From CAYOHY01 sp964403885 (GTDB lineage Bacteria > Actinomycetota > Coriobacteriia > Anaerosomatales > PHET01): a stretch of DNA of 64,000 nucleotides. The notes under the pieces are model-generated. The model saw nothing but the letters and a program-made list of their open reading frames with translations. It was not told the DNA's origin and did not search any database. A program made the position numbers and the translations under genes. Below are positions 43,692 to 51,958 of this stretch, piece after piece. Location of the stretch: positions 1 through 64,000 of the forward strand of contig CAYOHY010000001.1 in assembly GCA_964403885.1 (NCBI GenBank), written 5' to 3'. The first letter of the stretch is position 1. Every line of letters starts with the position of its first letter.

Positions 43692-44686
43692 TCGGTCTCG
43701 CTTTCTTCATCTCGCGCGCGGTGAGCGGCCCGACGACGCATCAAGGCTCGGACAGGCAACGCGATCACGGCGACGAGCACAGCGATCAGGGCGAGCGGGA
43801 TCGAGACGGTGATCAGAGTGGTGATCACGCTCGCTGCCGCCTGGATGCCACGGGTGAGCGCTTCGCGCAGCCCCCACGTGGGACCCGACGGCTCGATGAC
43901 CGGACCGGGTTCGCTCAGGGTCACCGTCAGAGTCGCCCGAGCAGCCTGACGCTTGAGGTAGGTCAGCTGGGCGTCCATCGATTCGATCTCTCCGCGCACG
44001 CGTGCGAGCTCGCGCTCCACGAGCAGGAGGTCGGACACCTTGTTGGTCTGTCGCAGGAACGAGCGCAACCTCAACTCCTCGGCGCGCAGGGTCTTGAGGC
44101 GCGCATCGAGATCGATGGCCTGCTCGGTCACGTCGCTTGCGCTCGCGCTTTGGGTGACCACGACACCCAGGGAAGCGACATCGTCGATGAGTGAGTCCAG
44201 GTTGGCGGCCGGGACACGGATGGTGGCGAACGCACTGGAGGGGCCTTGCGCCGAGGACGCGGTGCCGTCAGCCAGTGGCACGGGCATCGAGCCGCCGGCC
44301 GACATCGTGAGATCTGTGACCTCGCCATCCGCCCGGCGCACCGCCGTCTTCAGATCGCGCAGTGCCGCATCAACCGCCTTGACGCGCACCTCCATGGCGG
44401 CGTTTCGAATGACGAGCTTCTCGCCTGATGCGGTGGGCTGGGCGGCCGTCTCGGGCGCTGCCACCGACTTCAGCTGGTCAGGGCTCGGAGCCGCCGCCTG
44501 TGGGGCTGCGCCGCCGTAGCTCATGCTGCTCGAATCCGCGACGCCGTCCGCCGTGCGAACAGCGCCCGTGCCGCCTGAGCTCAGCGCTGACTGCGACTGT
44601 TGCCCAAGCGCATAGCCGATGGTTGCCACGACGAGCGCGCTCACGGTCAACGCTGCGGCGATTCCCCACATCCGCTTCCTGCTCAC
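43688..44686 (-). CDS. DUF4349 domain membrane protein
   Basis: Protein of 332 aa. An N-terminal helix (MWGIAAALTVSALVVATIGYAL) is followed by a Ser/Gly/Ala-rich linker, then the DUF4349 core: EKLVIRNAAMEVRVKAVDAA, AFATIRVPAANLDSLIDDVA, a coiled coil with LDARLKTLRAEELRLRSFL and LLVERELARVRGEIESM, and a C-terminal transmembrane helix with a basic end. GAGAGGAG lies six bases before the GTG at 44686. Function is unknown; family members are surface-exposed lipoprotein-like or membrane proteins. Confidence 0.85.
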   Translation of the reverse strand: MSRKRMWGIAAALTVSALVVATIGYALGQQSQSALSSGGTGAVRTADGVADSSSMSYGGAAPQAAAPSPDQLKSVAAPETAAQPTASGEKLVIRNAAMEVRVKAVDAALRDLKTAVRRADGEVTDLTMSAGGSMPVPLADGTASSAQGPSSAFATIRVPAANLDSLIDDVASLGVVVTQSASASDVTEQAIDLDARLKTLRAEELRLRSFLRQTNKVSDLLLVERELARVRGEIESMDAQLTYLKRQAARATLTVTLSEPGPVIEPSGPTWGLREALTRGIQAAASVITTLITVSIPLALIAVLVAVIALPVRALMRRRAAHRARDEESETE

Positions 44687-44717
44687 GGTGAACTCCTCTC
44701 CTGGGCGATGAAAGCAA

Positions 44718-44747
44718 GACGCCCTCACCACGTATGGCAAGGGCGTC
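44718..44747 (-). terminator. Terminator of the 46-residue peptide gene
   Basis: GACGCCCT / AGGGCGTC, an 8-bp stem with extra pairing in the loop (CCA/TGG). On the - strand it is followed by TTGCTTTC. It separates the small peptide gene from the DUF4349 gene. Confidence 0.6.
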
Positions 44748-44776
44748 CGGTCGCCGAGTCTATCGAAGCACCGCGC

Positions 44777-44917
44777 TTATGCGGCCGACTTCTTCTCCTG
44801 CTCGTTCTTCTTGAGAGCCGAGGCGGCGTAGGCACCAAGGCCGATGCCGATCACGACGACAGCGAAGAACGCGAGCATGAGAACGTTGACCACAGCAGCA
44901 GGCCAGTTGGCAGTCAT
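44777..44917 (-). CDS. 46-residue single-span membrane peptide
   Basis: Small protein of 46 aa: MTANWPAAVVNVLM leads into a hydrophobic helix (LAFFAVVVIGIGLGAYAAS) and ends in a lysine/glutamate-rich tail (LKKNEQEKK). A strong GGAGG site (44930-44934) lies upstream, and a promoter and a terminator flank the gene, so it looks like a complete transcription unit. No family recognised; it could be a regulator or subunit of a membrane complex. Confidence 0.7.
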   Translation of the reverse strand: MTANWPAAVVNVLMLAFFAVVVIGIGLGAYAASALKKNEQEKKSAA

Positions 44918-44958
44918 CTGGTTCGTCCACCTCCGAGTGATGGGTGATTCGAACACCG

Positions 44959-44988
44959 ATTCTACTCGTACCGGCGTGCGGCCTGCAA
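44959..44988 (-). promoter_or_regulatory. Promoter of the 46-residue peptide gene
   Basis: On the - strand: TTGCAG (44988-44983), 18 bases, TAGAAT (44964-44959). Both hexamers are near consensus. The predicted start point is about 35 bases before the ATG. Confidence 0.6.
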
Positions 44989-45183
44989 TGTTCGCGCGTA
45001 TCTCGATATCCCCTTATCAACCGACGCGATCGTGGCCGCAGCCCGATCCCGCCCTTCACCACCTCAGACGAGGGGAGGCCCCCCTTGGTTCTCGCGAATC
45101 TCAAGACGCCGGTGTCATGGGGTGGCAGCGCGGGGGATGTGGTGGAGCGCGGTGTCATAAAGGTGTGATGAATTCCCATGAGA
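44989..45183. other. Intergenic stretch without a recognised gene
   Basis: Part of the 369-base gap between the small peptide gene and mraZ. No open frame with a ribosome binding site and no known structured RNA was recognised. A short hairpin AGGGG/CCCCT (45071-45085) is the only structure noticed. Confidence 0.4.
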
Positions 45184-45215
45184 GTGTTGCAATGTGGGAC
45201 GAAGTGGCATACATT
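45184..45215 (+). promoter_or_regulatory. mraZ promoter with MraZ-box-like repeats
   Basis: TTGCAA (45187-45192), 17 bases, TACATT (45210-45215) form a promoter. Inside it lie GTGTTG (45184), GTGGGA (45194) and GTGGCA (45204), starting every ten bases, the layout of MraZ binding boxes known from dcw promoters. Autorepression by MraZ is therefore likely. Confidence 0.55.
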
Positions 45216-45286
45216 CCTACACGTAGGGAGGGGATCCAACGCACGCGGGGGTTCTCGGCACCACGGAGTAGGACAGGGGGGAAGAG

Positions 45287-45718
45287 ATGTTTCTCGGCGA
45301 TCATCAGCACACGCTGGACGCCAAGGGTCGCGTCTCTTTGCCTGCCAAGTTCAGGGCGCAGATGACGGGCAAGCTCGTCGTCGCGAAGGGCCTCGACAAC
45401 TGCCTCTACGTGTATCCGGCCGAGGAGTACAACCGCTTCGTCGCGGATCTCGTCTCTCGTGAGGACTTCGAGCCTCGCGTACGTAAGGTCCGCAGGTTCT
45501 TCACGACGGGCGCTGTTGAGACCGAGCTCGACTCGGCCGGCCGCGTGTCGTTGCCTGCGAACCTCCGTGAGTACGCGGGCCTGTCCAAAGACGTCGCTGT
45601 CACCGGCAACGGCAACCGGATCGAGATCTGGGACGCCGTCGCGTGGAACAGCTACGGCGAGGACGGGGACAGCATCGAGGATCTCGCGAAAGAGCTGGCC
45701 GACGCCGGTCTGCTCTAG
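45287..45718 (+). CDS. mraZ: Transcriptional regulator MraZ
   Basis: DNA-binding protein of 143 aa with two AbrB/SpoVT-like swapped-hairpin domains: MFLGDHQHTLDAKGRVSLPAKF and later VETELDSAGRVSLPANLREY, both carrying the D-GR-LPA motif. It forms rings that bind GTGGGA-type repeats. GGGGGGAAGAG precedes the ATG. It heads the dcw cluster and the repeats in its own promoter suggest autoregulation. Confidence 0.96.
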   Translation: MFLGDHQHTLDAKGRVSLPAKFRAQMTGKLVVAKGLDNCLYVYPAEEYNRFVADLVSREDFEPRVRKVRRFFTTGAVETELDSAGRVSLPANLREYAGLSKDVAVTGNGNRIEIWDAVAWNSYGEDGDSIEDLAKELADAGLL

Positions 45719-45726
45719 GCTTGACA

Positions 45727-46677
45727 ATGGAATACCGGCATACCCCAGTTTTGCTGGCCGAGGTCATACAGCACCTATCGCCGCACCCCGGTTCGATCGT
45801 CGTCGATTGCACCTTAGGCGGGGCAGGACACGCGAAGCGGCTTGTAGACCTCATAGCTCCCACGGGCATCCTCGTGGGCATCGATCAAGATGACGCAGCA
45901 CTAGACGCAGCAGCATCCACACTCCGCCTCGGCCAGCAAGCCCACCCAGCGAAGACGGTTCTCCTCAAGGGGAACTTCGGGGATCTCGACGACCTGCTGT
46001 CGCAGGCTCAGATTCCCTACGTAGACGCCTTCTTGTTCGACCTGGGCGTCTCGTCTCCGCAGCTCGACGTTGCCTCGCGGGGGTTCTCCTTCAAGGCGGA
46101 CGCCCCCCTGGACATGCGGATGGATCCGGGTCAACAGACCCTTACCGCAGCAGAGGTCATCGCAACCTACGATGAAGCCGACCTCGCCCGGATCATCCGA
46201 GACTACGGTGAGGACCGGTGGGCCTCGCGCATCGCAGCCTTCATCACAGCCGCGCGGGCCCGCCGCCCCATCGAGACCACCTCGGACCTCGTCGACGTCA
46301 TCAAGGCCGCCGTACCCGCATCGGCGCGGCGCAGCGGCGGACACCCGGCCAAGAAGACCTTCCAGGCGTTGCGCATCGAGGTCAACGGCGAGCTGGACAT
46401 GCTCCAGCGCGGTCTCGAGGCCGCAGTGAGGTGGGTGGCTCCCGGAGGACGCATCGCGGTGATCAGCTACCACTCGCTCGAGGATCGCATCGTCAAGCGC
46501 GTCTTCGCGGACAACGCACAGGGGTGTACGTGCCCACCGGATATGCCGGTGTGCACCTGCGGTAACGAGCCGGTACTCCGCATCCTCACGCGACGGGCGA
46601 TAGCCCCAAGCGCCGAGGAGATCGAACAGAACCCACGCGCGCGCAGCGCCAAGCTGCGTGTCGCCGAGAAGAGATAG
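45727..46677 (+). CDS. rsmH: 16S rRNA (cytosine-1402-N4)-methyltransferase
   Basis: SAM-dependent methyltransferase of 316 aa (MraW) modifying C1402 of 16S rRNA. It starts EYRHTPVLLAEVIQHL; VVDCTLGGAGHAKRL is the SAM motif; FLFDLGVSSPQLDVASRGFSF and PLDMRMDP are family blocks; HSLEDRIVKRVF and the Cys-rich CTCPPDMPVCTCG are near the end. It starts eight bases after mraZ, with only a weak ribosome binding site, so coupling to mraZ is likely. Confidence 0.95.
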   Translation: MEYRHTPVLLAEVIQHLSPHPGSIVVDCTLGGAGHAKRLVDLIAPTGILVGIDQDDAALDAAASTLRLGQQAHPAKTVLLKGNFGDLDDLLSQAQIPYVDAFLFDLGVSSPQLDVASRGFSFKADAPLDMRMDPGQQTLTAAEVIATYDEADLARIIRDYGEDRWASRIAAFITAARARRPIETTSDLVDVIKAAVPASARRSGGHPAKKTFQALRIEVNGELDMLQRGLEAAVRWVAPGGRIAVISYHSLEDRIVKRVFADNAQGCTCPPDMPVCTCGNEPVLRILTRRAIAPSAEEIEQNPRARSAKLRVAEKR

Positions 46678-46726
46678 GTAGCGCCCGCGAATCCAGCCGA
46701 GGCGCCCGACGAGGAGAGGAGCGACG

Positions 46727-47263
46727 ATGGGACTTCCTGCACTTCGGCACGAGCCGAAGACGAGCCGTACCCGGGGTCCGCGCCTCAAAGTCGTCACCGC
46801 CTCGAAGCCGCGCACGGGTGCACGGCGCAAGACTTCCAGTGTAGAATCCGCGCGCTCGGCATTTCGTGTGTTCGCTGTCGTGGTGTTCGTTGTCGCGGTG
46901 CTCGGCGTGGGCCGCGTGTGGCTCTCGGTTCGCGCCGCCGAGGCGTCGATCCGCGCGAACGAGCTTCGAAGCGACATCAAGGCCGAGCGCTACGAAGGCG
47001 ACATGCTCGAGGTTCGCCAGAGCGCCCTGGGTTCCCCTTCGCGAATCCGCGCGATCGCGGGCACCGCGATGGGGATGGCTCCGGCGCGCAAGGTGACCTA
47101 CCTCGATCTGGCCACCAACACCAAGCCGTCCGCGACCGAGAAGGTCGCAGACGCGCCCGGCCACTCGGCGGTCAAGCGCTTCGTGTCGGACATGATGGAC
47201 CTATCCGCCGGCGAGGCGCAGGTGCTGCTCGTCGGTGATGTCGGACTCGCGTCTCAGAAGTGA
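46727..47263 (+). CDS. ftsL: FtsL-like cell division protein
   Basis: Bitopic protein of 178 aa. A basic cytoplasmic stretch of about 50 residues precedes one transmembrane helix (FRVFAVVVFVVAVLGVGRVWL), then a coiled coil (EASIRANELRSDIKAERYEG) and the SPSRIRAIAGTAMGM segment typical of FtsL. Another ~60 residues of unknown role follow. FtsL partners FtsB/DivIC and FtsQ in activating septal synthesis. GAGGAGAGGAG precedes the ATG. The position between rsmH and ftsI fixes the assignment. Confidence 0.85.
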   Translation: MGLPALRHEPKTSRTRGPRLKVVTASKPRTGARRKTSSVESARSAFRVFAVVVFVVAVLGVGRVWLSVRAAEASIRANELRSDIKAERYEGDMLEVRQSALGSPSRIRAIAGTAMGMAPARKVTYLDLATNTKPSATEKVADAPGHSAVKRFVSDMMDLSAGEAQVLLVGDVGLASQK

Positions 47264-47285
47264 GTCGCGCAGGAAGGGAGTGCGA

Positions 47286-49058
47286 GTGAGCAAGAAGCGG
47301 ACGCGGCCGTCTGACGGCAGCCGTCACGCCGCGTTGCTCCTCGTGTTCATCGCCGCATTCCTGGTCGTCGCAACGCGCCTCGTCTGGCTGCAAGTCGTGG
47401 CGGCTCCGGCCCTGGCCCAGAAGGCCACGGCTCAGCGTATGCGCGACATCGAGCTGCAGCCCAGGCGAGGCACGATCTACGACCGCGAGGGCGAACCTCT
47501 CGCGGTCAGCGTCGCCGCACGCACCGTCTACGCCGCACCTAACCAGATCAAGGATAAGGCCCTCGTAGCCAAGGGCCTTGCCGACACACTTGGTGGAGAC
47601 CCCAAGGCGTACTTGGCCAAGATCTCCAAGGACTCCGGCTTCGTCTACATCGAGCGCAAGGTCGATCTCGACCGGGCCAAGGCGCTCGAGGACCTCGACC
47701 TTGAAGGCATCGGGTTCATCGATGACTTCCGCCGCATGTATCCCTCGGGAGAGCTTGCGTGCCAGGTCCTGGGCTTCGTGGGCGTGGACGATACCGGGCT
47801 TGCCGGACTTGAGTCGTTCTACAACGAGCAGCTCGCCGGCACCCCCGGTGTCATGCTGGGCGAGCGAGATCCCCAGGGTCGCCCCATCCCCGGGGGCATC
47901 CAAAAGGCACTCGAGCCGGTCCATGGCCACGACATCGTGATCACCGTGGACAAGGATATCCAGTACCAAGCGCAGCTCGAGATCGCCAATGCCGTGAAGG
48001 CGTGGGGCGCCAAGAGCGGCTCCGTGGTCATCATGAACCCGCGCAACGGTGAGATCTACGCGATGGCCTCGGCCCCCGGATTCAATCCCAACGACTACGG
48101 CAAGGCGAAAGCCGAGGCCATCCGCAACAAGCCGATCACCGACGCCTACGAGCCCGGCTCGACCATCAAGGGCCTCACGGCCTCCGCGGTCGTCGAGAAG
48201 GGCTACTACAACCCCAAGTCCATGTTCCATCTTCCGCCCACGCTTCAGGTGGGTGGCCGCACGATCCACGAGTCCCATGGACGCGGTGCGGTCACCTGGT
48301 CGCTCACCCAGATCGTGACCAACTCGAGCAACGTGGGCACCGTGAAGTTGGGCCAGAAGCTGGGCAAGCAGGGCCTCTACGACTCGTTCAGCGCCTTCGG
48401 GCTCACCGAGCGCACGGGTATCGACTTCCCGGGCGAGGCCAAGGGGTGGCTCCCTCCGCCCACGGAATGGTCAGCCTCCTCCATCGGCAACATCCCCTTT
48501 GGCCAGGGTGTCTCGGTGACGCCCATGCAGCTTGCTCGCGCCATCGGAGCGATCGCGAACCGCGGCGAGATCGTCACCCCGCACTTCCTCATGGAGGTGC
48601 CGCAGGCGCCGGACGTCGCTCCCGCGTGGCCGCGCCGACGCGCGATCTCGGCCAAGACGGCTGCCACGGTGACCGGGATGCTGCAGGCCGTCGTCACCGA
48701 AGGCACCGGCAAGGCGGCCGCCGTCCCCGGCTACTCGGTCGCGGGCAAGACCGGCACGGCGCAAAAGGCGCTCTCAGGCGGTCGCGGGTACGCAGGGGGC
48801 AAGTACGTCGGATCCTTCATCGGGTTCCTCCCGGCCGAAGACCCGCAGGTTCTCGTCTGTGTGACGATCGATGAGCCGCGCAACGCCATCTACGGCGGTA
48901 CGGTGGCTGCTCCGACGTTCTCCAAGCTTGCACAGTTCACGGTCTCGCACCTCAAGATCCCGCCGTCCTCGGCCGCGCGCAAGGCGGTCAAGCCGCTGCC
49001 CACCACGGTGCCCACCGCAGGTGTCGGTCCGGTGTCGGACCAGGGTCTGAGGGACTGA
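47286..49058 (+). CDS. ftsI: Septal peptidoglycan transpeptidase (class B PBP, FtsI)
   Basis: Protein of 590 aa: one transmembrane helix (about 16-36), the dimerisation motif RRGTIYDREGEPLAVS, and a transpeptidase domain with active-site Ser292 in STIK, SSN at 347-349 and KTG at 488-490. No PASTA domains are present. AGGAAGGGAG lies five bases before the GTG at 47286, which excludes the upstream in-frame starts. It cross-links peptidoglycan with FtsW at the septum. Confidence 0.95.
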   Translation: MSKKRTRPSDGSRHAALLLVFIAAFLVVATRLVWLQVVAAPALAQKATAQRMRDIELQPRRGTIYDREGEPLAVSVAARTVYAAPNQIKDKALVAKGLADTLGGDPKAYLAKISKDSGFVYIERKVDLDRAKALEDLDLEGIGFIDDFRRMYPSGELACQVLGFVGVDDTGLAGLESFYNEQLAGTPGVMLGERDPQGRPIPGGIQKALEPVHGHDIVITVDKDIQYQAQLEIANAVKAWGAKSGSVVIMNPRNGEIYAMASAPGFNPNDYGKAKAEAIRNKPITDAYEPGSTIKGLTASAVVEKGYYNPKSMFHLPPTLQVGGRTIHESHGRGAVTWSLTQIVTNSSNVGTVKLGQKLGKQGLYDSFSAFGLTERTGIDFPGEAKGWLPPPTEWSASSIGNIPFGQGVSVTPMQLARAIGAIANRGEIVTPHFLMEVPQAPDVAPAWPRRRAISAKTAATVTGMLQAVVTEGTGKAAAVPGYSVAGKTGTAQKALSGGRGYAGGKYVGSFIGFLPAEDPQVLVCVTIDEPRNAIYGGTVAAPTFSKLAQFTVSHLKIPPSSAARKAVKPLPTTVPTAGVGPVSDQGLRD

Positions 49059-49062
49059 CCGA

Positions 49063-49071
49063 TGCTAGAAT
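49063..49071 (+). promoter_or_regulatory. Internal promoter before murE
   Basis: TGCTAGAAT, a TGn-extended -10, identical to the element before aroC. It lies just after the ftsI stop and 29 bases before murE, so it could give extra transcription of the mur genes. Confidence 0.4.
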
Positions 49072-49100
49072 CGACCGACCGTCGAGTAGCTGGGGAGAGC

Positions 49101-50549
49101 GTGAGCACCACCACCATCAACCAACTGTTCAGTGGCGTCGAGGGCGCTGTTTTCGCAGGTGAGGGCGATGTCGCCGTCACAGGCATCGCGTATCGGTCCG
49201 ATCGCGTGATGCCGGGTGACGTGTTCTTCTGCGTCCCCGGGTTCGCCCACGATGGCCACGAGTTCGCCGCCGACGCGGTTGCGCGTGGTGCATCGGCGCT
49301 CGTGGTCGACCGGGCGCTCGATCTCGATGCGCCGCAGGTCATGGTCCCCGATGTCCGCGCTGCTCTGGCGCGCGCCGCGGCCGTCTTCAACGGCACGCCG
49401 AGCGCTGCGATGTCGGTGGTGGGAATCACCGGGACAAACGGCAAGACCACTACCACCTACCTCCTTGACTCCATCCTTCGCGCCGCGGGACATACCACCG
49501 GCATCATCGGCACGGTCGAGACTCGCGTCGCGGGCGTCAGGCGTGACGCGTCGCGCACCACGCCGGAGTCGGCCGACCTTCAGGCACTGTTCGCCGAGAT
49601 GCTCGGCTCGGGTGTCTCGGCCGTGTCTATGGAAGTCTCCAGTCACGCCATCGACCTGCGTCGGGTCGATGGCGTCGACTTCGCCGTGGTCGCCTTCACG
49701 AACCTCACGCAAGACCATCTCGACTTCCATCACACGATCGAGGAGTACTTCTCGGTCAAGAAGCGACTGTTCACCCAGTTCAGCACCGGCGCCCGGGTCA
49801 TCAACGTCGACGACCCCTTCGGGATGGGGCTGGCCGCAGAGGTTCCCAGCGCACTCACGGTTGGACGCACCTCGCAGGCGGCGGTGCGTGCTGAGCACGA
49901 GCAGCTTGATGCGTTGGGCGCGTCGTTCACGCTCGTGACCCCGACCGGAAGCGCTCAGGTCCGGTTGCCGCTCGCGGGCGCGTTCAACGTGAGCAACGCC
50001 CTCGTGGCCGCGGGCTGCGCGCTGGCGATGGACATCTCGCTCGACGACATCGTCAGCGGGCTGGAGAGTGCCCCTCAGGTGCCGGGCCGTCTCGAGCGAG
50101 TGGAGTGCGGTCAGGACTTCTCGGTGGTGGTCGACTACGCACACACGCCGGACTCGCTGGAGAAGGCGATCGCCGCGGTACGTCAGGTGACCACGGGGTC
50201 TGTGGTCGTGGTGTTCGGGTGCGGGGGAGACCGAGACCCCGACAAGCGTCCCGTCATGGGCGCGGCCGCTGCAGCGGCCGACCACGCCGTCATCACGAGC
50301 GATAACCCGCGCTCTGAAGACCCGGTGGGGATCATCCTGCAGGTCGAGGACGGGATCCGCGACTCGGGGTCCTCCTACGAGGTCGTGGTCGATCGCCGAG
50401 AGGCCATCGAGCGCGCGATCCGGCGTGCGCGCTCGGGTGACACGGTGCTCATCGCGGGCAAGGGCCACGAGGACTACCAGATCTTCGCCGACCGTACGGT
50501 CCACTTCGACGACCGCGAGGTCGCTCGGGAGGTGCTGGGCGGATGCTGA
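49101..50549 (+). CDS. murE: UDP-MurNAc-tripeptide ligase MurE (meso-DAP type)
   Basis: Mur ligase of 482 aa adding the third residue to UDP-MurNAc-L-Ala-D-Glu. ATP loop GITGTNGKTTTTYLLD near residue 110; central-domain Lys in the SVKKRLF region; and the specificity motif DNPR at 401-404, followed by SEDP, which marks meso-diaminopimelate as substrate rather than lysine. GTG at 49101 has GGGGAG just upstream. It overlaps murF by seven bases. Confidence 0.96.
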   Translation: MSTTTINQLFSGVEGAVFAGEGDVAVTGIAYRSDRVMPGDVFFCVPGFAHDGHEFAADAVARGASALVVDRALDLDAPQVMVPDVRAALARAAAVFNGTPSAAMSVVGITGTNGKTTTTYLLDSILRAAGHTTGIIGTVETRVAGVRRDASRTTPESADLQALFAEMLGSGVSAVSMEVSSHAIDLRRVDGVDFAVVAFTNLTQDHLDFHHTIEEYFSVKKRLFTQFSTGARVINVDDPFGMGLAAEVPSALTVGRTSQAAVRAEHEQLDALGASFTLVTPTGSAQVRLPLAGAFNVSNALVAAGCALAMDISLDDIVSGLESAPQVPGRLERVECGQDFSVVVDYAHTPDSLEKAIAAVRQVTTGSVVVVFGCGGDRDPDKRPVMGAAAAAADHAVITSDNPRSEDPVGIILQVEDGIRDSGSSYEVVVDRREAIERAIRRARSGDTVLIAGKGHEDYQIFADRTVHFDDREVAREVLGGC

Positions 50550-51958
50550 GGGCCACCATAGAGACCATCGTGGCGGTCACGTCGGGTGAGCAGCTCGTCG
50601 GCGACCCCGCCGGCTCCGTCACCGGACTCGCGGTCGATTCGCGCGAAGTCAGCCCGGCATGCATCTTCGCGGCGCTGCCCGGTGAGCGCACCGACGGGCA
50701 TGACCACATCCCGGCGGCGCTCGAGGCCGGCGCGCGACTGATCCTCGTGAGCAGGCAGCGGGCCGAGCTCGACGAAGTGATCGTCACCGCGGCGCGCAGG
50801 GGTGTCTCGGTGGTACGCGTCGACGACGTGCTCAAGGCGGTCCAGGACATCGCCTCGTGGCATAGGTCACGGCTGCGCTGCGCCGTCATCGGCGTCACCG
50901 GGTCGAGTGGCAAGACCACCACAAAGGACCTGCTCACCGCCGCTCTGGCGGTCGATATGCGCGTGGTCGCCACGAGCGGCAACCGCAACAACGAGCTGGG
51001 CGTCCCGCTGACCGTGCTCGCTGCGGGGTCGGACACCGATGCGCTCGTCGTCGAGATGGGCATGCGCGGGCTGGGGCAGATCGAGCGTCTGTGCGAGATC
51101 GCCCGGCCGCATTTCGGCCTCGTGACCAATGTGGGGACGAGCCACATCGAGATACTCGGCTCGCAAGACGCGGTCGCGCAGGCCAAGGGCGAGCTGGTTC
51201 GCTCGCTTCCCGCCGATGGTGCTGCGTTCTTGAACGGCGACGATGAGTTCTCCCTTGCCTTGTCAGACGCAGCATCGTGCCCGGTCACGTTCTACGGCGT
51301 CTCCTCACGCGCGACCGTGCGCGCGGAGAACATCGAGCTCGATGAAGCGAGCCTGGCCTCGTTCGATCTCGTGACGAATCAAGGCACCGTCCGCGTGACG
51401 CTGTCCGTCCCCGGCCGACACAACGTCTACAACGCGCTTGCGGCCGCCGCGGTCGCTCTCAGGCTCGCGGTCCCGCTCGAGCGTGTCGCCGAAGGTCTTG
51501 CGGCCGCGTCGTTCTCGGGGATGCGCATGGAGGCGGTCAACACCGCCGGCGGCGTGACGGTCCTGAACGACGCCTACAACGCGAACCCGTCGTCGATGGC
51601 CGCGGCCGTCGACACGCTGGCCGCGATGGTGAGCACCGGCAGGCGCATCGCAGTGCTCGGCGATATGGCCGAGTTGGGGTCGCTCACCGAGCTCGCACAC
51701 TTCCACATGGGAGAGCAGGTCGCTCGATCCGGCGTAGAGGTGCTCGTGACGGTAGGCGAGCGGGCCCGCCGAATCGCCGATGGCGCGAAGGCCGAGGGCA
51801 TGCCCGAGACGGACGTACGACCGTGCGCGAGCGTCGAAGAGGCGATCGAGGTGCTGGATGACCTGGTGGTCGCCGGCGACGTCGTGCTGGTCAAGGCGTC
51901 GCGCGTCATGGGCCTTGAAGCGGTTGTAGAAGGGATCGTGAGCCCACGTGCTCGCTAG
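50543..51958 (+). CDS. murF: UDP-MurNAc-pentapeptide synthetase MurF
   Basis: Mur ligase of 471 aa that adds D-Ala-D-Ala. ATP loop GVTGSSGKTTTKDLL, then TSGNRNNELGVPLT, EMGMRGLGQI and NDAYNANPSSM are MurF fingerprints. ATG at 50543 lies in the end of murE; the stop overlaps mraY by eleven bases. Confidence 0.95.
   Translation: MLRATIETIVAVTSGEQLVGDPAGSVTGLAVDSREVSPACIFAALPGERTDGHDHIPAALEAGARLILVSRQRAELDEVIVTAARRGVSVVRVDDVLKAVQDIASWHRSRLRCAVIGVTGSSGKTTTKDLLTAALAVDMRVVATSGNRNNELGVPLTVLAAGSDTDALVVEMGMRGLGQIERLCEIARPHFGLVTNVGTSHIEILGSQDAVAQAKGELVRSLPADGAAFLNGDDEFSLALSDAASCPVTFYGVSSRATVRAENIELDEASLASFDLVTNQGTVRVTLSVPGRHNVYNALAAAAVALRLAVPLERVAEGLAAASFSGMRMEAVNTAGGVTVLNDAYNANPSSMAAAVDTLAAMVSTGRRIAVLGDMAELGSLTELAHFHMGEQVARSGVEVLVTVGERARRIADGAKAEGMPETDVRPCASVEEAIEVLDDLVVAGDVVLVKASRVMGLEAVVEGIVSPRAR

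Noticed and set aside
45071..45085. AGGGG/CCCCT hairpin between the peptide gene and mraZ
   Set aside because: Only five base pairs with no T tract in a GC-rich region; not convincing as a terminator or structured RNA.
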